A DNA stretch of 10,000 bases, taken from Nitrospira sp. GTDB lineage: Bacteria > Nitrospirota > Nitrospiria > Nitrospirales > Nitrospiraceae. The DNA lies in contig JAIWOH010000023.1 of NCBI GenBank assembly GCA_020216985.1, positions 1-10,000 of the forward strand, given 5' to 3'. Under the pieces are notes generated by a model. The model searched no databases and was not told the DNA's origin. It was given only the letters and a program-made list of their open reading frames with translations. A program made the translations under genes and the position numbers. Shown here one piece after another: positions 1 to 5,453 of the stretch (within the stretch, counting starts at the first letter, position 1; each line of letters begins with the position of its first letter).

Positions 1-1734
1 TACGATCTCGTGATCATGGGAGCCCTGGGGGTGGGGGCCGTCAAGGAGAGCGTGATCGGCAGCAACACGGAGCGGGTGGTCCGTCGCGTGCGCAACTCCG
101 ACATGTTGATCGTCAAAAACGTCCAACCGATGCAGACGGGTAAGATCGTGGTCGCAGTCGACGGCAGTCCCTATTCGTTCGGCGGCCTGATGACCGCCCT
201 GCAACTCGGCAAGGCATTCGATATGCCGGTCGAGGCGATCTCCGCCTTCGACCCCTATTTTCACTACGCCGCCTTTCACAGCATTTCCGGCGTCCTGAAC
301 GAGGAAGCCGGGAAGGTGTTCCGTTTCAAAGAGCAGGAAAAGCTGCACGAAGAAATCATCGACAGCGGCTTGGCCAAAATCTATCAGTCGCACCTCGACA
401 TTTCCCGTGAGATCGCTCAGGCCGAACAATCGGATCTGAAGACGACCCTCCTCGATGGAAAAGCGTTTGAGAAGATCATTCAATACGTCCGCAAAGACGT
501 CCCGGCCCTGCTGGTCGTCGGCCGGATCGGAGTGCACAGCGACGAGGACATGGACATCGGCAGCAACACGGAAAATCTGCTGCGCAGCGCGCCTTGTAAC
601 GTTCTCGTCTCGAACAGAAAGTACGTGCCGCCGATCGATACGCAGGCGGAGTACACCATCGCCTGGACGGAAGAAGCCCTCCGCCGTATGGAAAAGATCC
701 CCGTCTTCGCCCGCGGAGTCGCCAAGACCGCCATTCACCGCTATGCGATCGAAAAGGGCCACACGATCATCAGCAATACGGTTGTGGACGCGGCGGTCGG
801 TCACATCCTGCCCAAGGGAGCCATGGAGGCCATGCGGGCGCTGGGCGGAAGTCTTGATCAAGCCGGTATCGATCGGAACAAGATGCAGGCCGACGACGCG
901 GTGGCGCAAGACCTGATGGGCGCGACTTTGAGCGGCATCATGACGCAAATCGTCGAGGAGAAGCCCAAGACGTCTGACTCGACGCAGGCCTATCTGGATC
1001 GCATGAGTCAAAATTATTTCGTGTGCGACGGCTGCGGCTACATCGGAAAAGGGGACACGCCGGTGAAATGCCCGGTCTGCGGCGCGGACGGCGCGCGATT
1101 CAAACAAGTGGACAAGACGATCTTCGAAGCGGCGGCCCAAGCCGAAGGGGGGCTGGAAACGGACGTGGCGTATGACGACGTCCCCATGCAGTGGACCAAA
1201 GACGCAAAAGAAGCCATCCGGGCCGTCCCGGCCGGCTTTCAGCGGCGGCGGGCCAAGGCCAAGATCGAGAAGACCGCCCGCAAACTCGGCATGACCACCG
1301 TCACCTTGGAATTTGCCGCCCCCATGATTAAAGAGGCGGCGTCGGAGGAGTACCGTCCGATTTTCTCCAACAAGGGAACGGGAATCTCCTCGGAGGCGGC
1401 AGCCAAACTGGGAATTGCAGGAGGGGAAACCAACTTAAGCGGCAACGGCGCCCATGGCCTTGATGAAACGAAGGGCCAACAGCAGGCCGACACTTCCCCC
1501 TATACCTGGACCGCGGAGGCGCAGGCACGGCTGGAACGGGCTCCGGAAGGCTTCATGCGGGACTGCACAAAGGCTTTGATTCTGAAACACGCGGAAAAGA
1601 TCGGCGTGACCCATATTACGCTGGAAGTCGCCAACGAAGGGATCGAGCAAGCCAAAGGCTACATGGCCGAGGCCATGAAAACCGGCAATCTCAAGAGCAT
1701 GATCGCGGACCTGACCGGAAAAGGGCGCGCCTAA
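1..1734 (+). CDS. Universal stress protein with rubredoxin-like knuckle and three PCP_red domains (5' truncated)
   Basis: The frame is open from base 1, and the first residues (YDLVIMGALG) are the end of a UspA domain, so the true start lies upstream. Residues below count from the GTG at base 10. The first Usp domain ends at about residue 40. A complete second Usp domain spans about 43-205. Both keep the nucleotide-binding spacing G-x2-G-x9-G-S (Gly4, Gly7, Gly17-Ser18 and Gly171, Gly174, Gly184-Ser185), so ATP-type binding is likely. A PCP_red domain follows (about 215-265, Trp219). Then comes a four-cysteine knuckle (Cys339, Cys342, Cys354, Cys357), like the metal site of rubredoxin or a zinc ribbon. 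Two more PCP_red domains follow (Trp395 and Trp500). PCP_red is known from the C-terminus of protochlorophyllide reductase subunit B. No signal peptide or membrane segment is visible in this part, so it is probably cytoplasmic. The domain calls are firm. The function is unknown; binding of a tetrapyrrole or redox partner is inferred. Confidence 0.88.
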   Translation, partial: YDLVIMGALGVGAVKESVIGSNTERVVRRVRNSDMLIVKNVQPMQTGKIVVAVDGSPYSFGGLMTALQLGKAFDMPVEAISAFDPYFHYAAFHSISGVLNEEAGKVFRFKEQEKLHEEIIDSGLAKIYQSHLDISREIAQAEQSDLKTTLLDGKAFEKIIQYVRKDVPALLVVGRIGVHSDEDMDIGSNTENLLRSAPCNVLVSNRKYVPPIDTQAEYTIAWTEEALRRMEKIPVFARGVAKTAIHRYAIEKGHTIISNTVVDAAVGHILPKGAMEAMRALGGSLDQAGIDRNKMQADDAVAQDLMGATLSGIMTQIVEEKPKTSDSTQAYLDRMSQNYFVCDGCGYIGKGDTPVKCPVCGADGARFKQVDKTIFEAAAQAEGGLETDVAYDDVPMQWTKDAKEAIRAVPAGFQRRRAKAKIEKTARKLGMTTVTLEFAAPMIKEAASEEYRPIFSNKGTGISSEAAAKLGIAGGETNLSGNGAHGLDETKGQQQADTSPYTWTAEAQARLERAPEGFMRDCTKALILKHAEKIGVTHITLEVANEGIEQAKGYMAEAMKTGNLKSMIADLTGKGRA

Positions 1735-1801
1735 CTCATCTCGCATCATCTCTTCATGATACGGCTCCGGAGAGGCTTCCTTCGTCCTACGTCTTATTCC
1801 G

Positions 1802-1814
1802 CCTGCGCAGCAGG
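1802..1814 (+). promoter_or_regulatory. Small hairpin covering a possible ribosome binding site
   Basis: CCTGC and GCAGG pair perfectly around a GCA loop. The 3' arm contains the AGG of the AGGA that would serve TTG 1825. In a read-through transcript from the upstream gene this stem could hide that site. The five-base stem is short, so a regulatory role is only a possibility. Confidence 0.2.
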
Positions 1815-1819
1815 ACGAC

Positions 1820-1825
1820 TATAAT
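1820..1825 (+). promoter_or_regulatory. Exact TATAAT -10 element just ahead of the radical SAM gene
   Basis: The hexamer TATAAT lies 8 bases before ATG 1834, in otherwise GC-rich DNA. A transcript from it would begin around 1831-1834, giving a very short or absent leader and excluding the TTG 1825 start. No good -35 box is seen 16-18 bases upstream (TTCCGC at 17), and there is no TG extension. It may therefore be weak or a chance match. Confidence 0.35.
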
Positions 1826-1833
1826 TGACTCGC

Positions 1834-3198
1834 ATGGGCAAATCGCTTCCTATTCTAAATCCATCCCCTGCGCCGGGTTCTCCACCGTTCCAGAGTGTGG
1901 GCGACCGCTCGCCTTCGCCGCTTCGGGACGGACGAACCGTCGATGACTTCAAGCCTTATCTCGTCGCACTCAACCTGACCAAGCGGTGCAATCTGAAGTG
2001 CGACCACTGCTATCTCGACGCCACCACCAGGGCGTCTGGCGGTCATGACGAACTGTCCACCGAAGAATGTTTCCGACTGATCGATCAGATCGCCGAGGTC
2101 AACAAAGGCTGTTTGCTGGTCATCACGGGCGGCGAGCCGCTGGTGCGGCCGGACATCCTCGACATCGCCCGCTATGCCGTGAACGCCGGCTTCATGGTCG
2201 TCCTGGGGACGAACGGGATGCTGATCGACGATCGGATCGCCAAAACCCTGGTCGAGATCGGCGTGATGGGGGTGGGCATCAGCATCGACTCGCTGGACCC
2301 GGCCAAACACGACGCGTTCCGCGGCATTCCGGGAGCGTGGAACGCCGCGGTCGCCGGCATCGAAGCCGGCAAGCGCAACGGTCTTCAGTTTCAAATTCAT
2401 TTCAGCGTCCAGCCTATGAACTACCGGGAACTACCCGAGGCCATCGAATGGGCCCATCGGCTCGGAGCCCGCGTGTTCAACGTGTTTTTCATGGTATGCA
2501 CAGGGCGAGGAGAAGAACTGACCGATATCACGCCGGCTCAGTACGAAGAGGCGCTCGGCTATCTGGTCAATTGCCAGGACAATTACAAAGGCATGCTGGT
2601 CCGCGCCCGATGCGCGCCGCACTTCAAACGGCTGGCCTATGAGAAAGATCCGAATTCTCCCCTCACCAAAGCAACCGGCTACATGGGCGGCGGCTGCCTG
2701 GCCGGCACCAACTATGCTCGCGTGACCCCGAACGGCGAATTGACTCCCTGTCCCTATATGCCCCTCTCGGCCGGGAATGTGCGGCAGCATAGTTTTGTGG
2801 ACCTGTGGAATCACTCCGACATTTTCAACTCGTTCCGTTATCCTCAACTCAAAGGCAAATGCGGAGACTGTGAGTATTCGGATATTTGCGGGGGGTGCCG
2901 CGCGCGCCCTTACGTGGATCACGGCGATTGGTTGGATGAAGATCAGTGGTGTCTGTACACCCCCAAGGGCGGCGAAAAGATCAAAGTGGCGTTCAATACG
3001 CCGGAAGACGCCCCGATCCAATGGGACGACGCATCGTCGGTGCGTCTCGGCCGTATTCCTTATTTCCTGCGAGCCATGGTGAAAAAGGGCGTCGAAAAAC
3101 ACGCCCGGGAAAATAACATCTCACTGATTACCGTCGAGCTAATGGAAGAGTTGCGCAAGAAGCGATTCGGCAACGACGCGCCGGTCTTTAAGTTTTAG
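1834..3198 (+). CDS. Radical SAM/SPASM protein, NirJ/AhbC/AhbD-like, with C-terminal PCP_red domain
   Basis: Radical SAM enzyme of 454 residues. The CxxxCxxC site for the SAM-binding 4Fe-4S cluster is Cys52, Cys56, Cys59, and the GGE motif is at 99-101. The SPASM-type region for auxiliary Fe-S clusters has Cys288, Cys306, Cys343, Cys346, Cys352, Cys355 and Cys373. The segment DICGGCRARPY resembles the haem d1/alternative haem enzymes NirJ, AhbC and AhbD. After that region, residues about 395-447 (Trp397) form a PCP_red domain like those in the gene upstream. The first 35-40 residues are Pro/Ser-rich and look disordered. ATG 1834 is chosen as start. TTG 1825 is the alternative: it has an AGGA nine bases upstream and would add three residues. 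The gene lies 99 bases after the stress-protein gene on the same strand. Tetrapyrrole side-chain modification is a reasonable guess, but SPASM enzymes also modify peptides, so the substrate is open. Confidence 0.87.
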   Translation: MGKSLPILNPSPAPGSPPFQSVGDRSPSPLRDGRTVDDFKPYLVALNLTKRCNLKCDHCYLDATTRASGGHDELSTEECFRLIDQIAEVNKGCLLVITGGEPLVRPDILDIARYAVNAGFMVVLGTNGMLIDDRIAKTLVEIGVMGVGISIDSLDPAKHDAFRGIPGAWNAAVAGIEAGKRNGLQFQIHFSVQPMNYRELPEAIEWAHRLGARVFNVFFMVCTGRGEELTDITPAQYEEALGYLVNCQDNYKGMLVRARCAPHFKRLAYEKDPNSPLTKATGYMGGGCLAGTNYARVTPNGELTPCPYMPLSAGNVRQHSFVDLWNHSDIFNSFRYPQLKGKCGDCEYSDICGGCRARPYVDHGDWLDEDQWCLYTPKGGEKIKVAFNTPEDAPIQWDDASSVRLGRIPYFLRAMVKKGVEKHARENNISLITVELMEELRKKRFGNDAPVFKF

Positions 3199-3213
3199 CG
3201 CGTCTCTCGCACC

Positions 3214-3252
3214 GCCCGTGAACGGGCCGAACGCAGGTGCACCCCTCGGGTG
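3214..3252 (+). other. Two short GC-rich inverted repeats between the radical SAM and CopD-like genes
   Basis: The first hairpin is GCCCG-TGAA-CGGGC (3214-3227). The second is CACCC-CTC-GGGTG (3240-3252), which overlaps the palindrome GGTGCACC at 3236-3243. The sequence after them is pyrimidine-rich but has no proper T-run. They could be weak terminator or mRNA-processing structures between the two genes. They are too short to assign a role. Confidence 0.3.
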
Positions 3253-3280
3253 ACCGTTTCTCTTTCAGGACACATCGCAC

Positions 3281-3790
3281 ATGGACGCTTTCCAACAGAT
3301 CTTTTTTGATCTCAACACGCTCATTCCGATTCTCAATCATTGGCTCCACCTTCTCTCGGCGGTGGTCTGGATAGGCGGCCTCGCTTTTCTTGTGTTGGCG
3401 GTCACGCCGGGCCTTCAAGCGGCCGTGCCGAAGGAGCAGGTCAAACCGATCACGGACGTCTTCTACCGCCACTATAAGAAAGTGGCGGGCATTCTCCTGG
3501 TCGTCCTTCTGTTTACCGGCGGCATCAATCTGCACTATGTCAATCAGGTCATCACGTCGCAAACCGGCGCCGGCATGCAGCATCACGCCAAGTATCTGAT
3601 CGTTTTTTGCATCAAATTGCTTCTCGTGCTCGGTCTTCTCACGCTTTTTTTGTACACCGTGATTTTTAAATCCGATGACCAAGCCGAAGAGGGCGAGACC
3701 TACGAGGTCATTCCGTTTCAGCGCGCCGCGCTGTGGATGGGATTTTTTATCGTGTTGTGCGCCGCCGCGATGAAGCACCTGCATCTTTGA
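3281..3790 (+). CDS. CopD-like four-helix membrane protein
   Basis: Protein of 169 residues with four predicted inner-membrane helices at about 19-42, 68-88, 104-129 and 149-165. The first helix carries HWLHLLSAVVWIGG, a pattern typical of CopD-type copper-resistance domains and related small haem- or metal-binding membrane proteins. Histidines in or near the helix ends (His20, His23, His64, His85, His101, His102, His166) could bind haem b or copper. This is inferred from position only. The ATG start has AGGA ten bases upstream (3267-3270). The gene follows the radical SAM gene by 82 bases on the same strand and may be co-transcribed, although small hairpins lie between. There is no CopC or copper chaperone in view, so copper uptake is uncertain. 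A membrane haem protein serving the neighbouring radical SAM system is an alternative. Confidence 0.75.
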   Translation: MDAFQQIFFDLNTLIPILNHWLHLLSAVVWIGGLAFLVLAVTPGLQAAVPKEQVKPITDVFYRHYKKVAGILLVVLLFTGGINLHYVNQVITSQTGAGMQHHAKYLIVFCIKLLLVLGLLTLFLYTVIFKSDDQAEEGETYEVIPFQRAALWMGFFIVLCAAAMKHLHL

Positions 3791-3847
3791 AAAACGAATC
3801 GCAGGGCCGTTTGCGGAGTCTTAGAAATCGGCAGACACACACGGAAA

Positions 3848-4609
3848 TCATCGCGAACGCTTCGGATCGGACCACGCCCGTTTGAAAACCGTTCTGAGGC
3901 CGAAATAGCCGATCGAGTCCTTCAGATTCGAGTAGAGCCGCTTGATCGGATTCATGTCCGAATTCGTCACATACTCCATCGTCAGCACGATCCGTTCTTC
4001 TCCTTCTCCGAGAGGCGTGACGGCGTGCCAGAGCTTGTCGCCGTTGAAAATCACCAGGTCGCCGGGCTCGGTGACCAGTTCAAGATGACGGAGCGGTTTC
4101 GTCGGATGATTTTTGAAGAGATCGCATACCAACTTGCAACACGTTGACCGGTCGACCAACCCCATTAAAATCGTATAGCGCGCCCCCTTGTAATACGACG
4201 TGTCATAGTGAAATCCGATGTGGTCGCCGGGCTCCGTGTAGTAGTAGAGCGCGCATGCGTGCGGATCATTGTCCGGGCAGACCATCACGTGCGCATCGGT
4301 GAGCCGATTGAGGAAACGTTTGAACGACTCCGAGCGGTAGATGTCCAAAAAACGAGGCGCTTTTTCCTGAACCGTATAATAACTGACGCTTCCGCCTTTC
4401 TTATGGCCGGGAATATAGTTGCGATTGAGTTCGCCCTTCACGCCCTGCGCCTGCGGCACCAGGACCTGTTCCACAAAGGCCCGCGGCAAAAATTGCTTGA
4501 TAACCAGAAACTCTTCCTGATCCCAATACTCCCCGTGTAGCCGGTCGAGATCCAACGCCGCCACCGCTTGATCGACCGCCTCCACCACGGTGTATGCTTC
4601 GCGTATCAT
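3848..4609 (-). CDS. 2-oxoglutarate/Fe(II)-dependent oxygenase (prolyl-4-hydroxylase-like)
   Basis: Soluble protein of 253 residues with a double-stranded beta-helix oxygenase core. The iron site is HxD (His134, Asp136 in GFHYDTSYY) plus a distal His195. Arg206, eleven residues later in RIVLTMEY, is the expected 2-oxoglutarate carboxylate ligand. Asp136 is kept, so this is a hydroxylase-type site; Fe/2OG halogenases replace that residue with Ala or Gly. Several cysteines (Cys111, Cys119, Cys157, Cys158, Cys162) lie around the core. The substrate cannot be told from sequence; a protein side chain or small metabolite are both possible. The ATG has a good GAAGGG site nine bases upstream. The gene lies 136 bases after lolA on the same strand, with a hairpin in that gap, so it probably has its own transcript. 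It converges on the CopD-like gene with 57 bases between, where I see no convincing terminator. Confidence 0.85.
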   Translation of the reverse strand: MIREAYTVVEAVDQAVAALDLDRLHGEYWDQEEFLVIKQFLPRAFVEQVLVPQAQGVKGELNRNYIPGHKKGGSVSYYTVQEKAPRFLDIYRSESFKRFLNRLTDAHVMVCPDNDPHACALYYYTEPGDHIGFHYDTSYYKGARYTILMGLVDRSTCCKLVCDLFKNHPTKPLRHLELVTEPGDLVIFNGDKLWHAVTPLGEGEERIVLTMEYVTNSDMNPIKRLYSNLKDSIGYFGLRTVFKRAWSDPKRSR

Positions 4610-4618
4610 GGACGTTCA

Positions 4619-4624
4619 CCCTTC
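4619..4624 (-). promoter_or_regulatory. Ribosome binding site of the 2OG oxygenase
   Basis: GAAGGG on the minus strand sits nine bases before the ATG at 4609. It is one of the clearest Shine-Dalgarno sites in the window and supports that start. Confidence 0.6.
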
Positions 4625-4710
4625 AACATTGTGGTCATAATCTCCACGATCGGACCCACCCCTTTCACCGTCGACCTTGCCTCCCGATGAGGCTCGCATT
4701 GACGATCCTA

Positions 4711-4729
4711 CGGCGCCGGGATGGCGCCG
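4711..4729 (-). terminator. Perfect 7-bp GC hairpin after lolA (terminator-like, no T-run)
   Basis: CGGCGCC and GGCGCCG pair perfectly around a five-base loop, starting 16 bases beyond the lolA stop in the direction of transcription. No T-run follows on the minus strand. It could be a non-canonical terminator or a 3' mRNA-stabilising stem separating ftsK-lolA from the oxygenase. The hairpin is certain; the role is inferred. Confidence 0.4.
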
Positions 4730-4745
4730 ACAGGGATCGCCCCTC

Positions 4746-5453
4746 CTACGGCCCGGTCAAGACCGGAGTCTGGACCACCTCAACGTCGGGCGGGATGACG
4801 AACTCGAACGTCTCATTCGCCAAGCCCACGTTCGCCCTCAAATCGGAAAATTCAAACGTCGAGACATTACCGCTGACTTCATACAAAGACACGGTGCGGA
4901 GAAAATATGTTTTAGGAAACACCTCGATGACGATTCGCTGAGGATTTCTTGTCGATTCGTGGTCCTTGGCCTTTGGAACCAGCGTGATGAGGCGAAGGCC
5001 GCCCGTCCCCCGCTCGTTGCCCTCCGCCGGCCGGATATCGAAGGATTCTTCCAATTTGCCGACTCCCTGCAACAATTCCAACGGCGCCTTGGAGGCCGCC
5101 ATCTGCGTCAACTTTCCGACCAACACCTGTTTATGTTCCGGCACATACACCTTCACGTCGTCATTGGTGACGTAGATTCGTTCGTTTGCCGGTTCCAGAT
5201 AGTCCCACCGCAATCGCCCCGGCCGTTTCAAATACACCTTGCCGCTTGACGTCACGGGCCGCTCAAACCCTTCGATCCTGGTTTTTTGGATAAAGTCGGC
5301 TTGCAAATCCTTGGTCTTCTCATACCGACTCTGAATATGTTTGACGATGTCGCGGATTTCTTGAATCGCCTGATGATCGGCAGGCCCTTCCACTCCCCAA
5401 GCCGACGAGGTCACGCAAAGAACCAGTGGAATCCAAACCCACCGACGACTCAT
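4746..5453 (-). CDS. lolA: Outer-membrane lipoprotein carrier protein LolA
   Basis: Periplasmic chaperone that takes lipoproteins released by the LolCDE transporter and carries them to the outer membrane. The protein has 235 residues, somewhat longer than E. coli LolA. It begins with a Sec signal peptide: basic SRR, a hydrophobic stretch and an AWG site, giving probable cleavage after Gly20. Family features follow: LQADFIQ (50-56), GKVYLKRPGRLRWDY (71-85) and then YVTNDDVKVYVPEHKQV in the open beta-barrel fold. The ATG overlaps the ftsK stop as ATGA (5450-5453), so the two genes are probably co-transcribed and translationally coupled. A GGAGG lies only one base before the ATG, with GGGAG further upstream inside ftsK. 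The order ftsK-lolA is also seen in E. coli, which supports the call. The outer-membrane acceptor LolB is not in the window. Confidence 0.9.
   Translation of the reverse strand: MSRRWVWIPLVLCVTSSAWGVEGPADHQAIQEIRDIVKHIQSRYEKTKDLQADFIQKTRIEGFERPVTSSGKVYLKRPGRLRWDYLEPANERIYVTNDDVKVYVPEHKQVLVGKLTQMAASKAPLELLQGVGKLEESFDIRPAEGNERGTGGLRLITLVPKAKDHESTRNPQRIVIEVFPKTYFLRTVSLYEVSGNVSTFEFSDLRANVGLANETFEFVIPPDVEVVQTPVLTGP

Noticed and set aside
2431..3102. Open frame of 223 codons on the minus strand opposite the radical SAM gene
   Set aside because: It is antisense to a well-supported gene, shows no recognisable motif, and is explained by GC-rich codon bias. The same applies to the minus-strand frame at 1855-2400.
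3800..3815. Possible bidirectional terminator in the convergent gap
   Set aside because: Only a four-base stem (CGCA/TGCG) with an eight-base loop and no T-run.
4625..4700. Promoter for the oxygenase gene
   Set aside because: TATGAC and CACAAT resemble -10 boxes on the minus strand, but I found no acceptable -35 box at a normal distance for TATGAC and did not find a convincing pair for CACAAT.
4677..5249. Open frame of 190 codons on the plus strand opposite lolA
   Set aside because: It covers the coding strand of lolA in antisense and has no signal or domain of its own.
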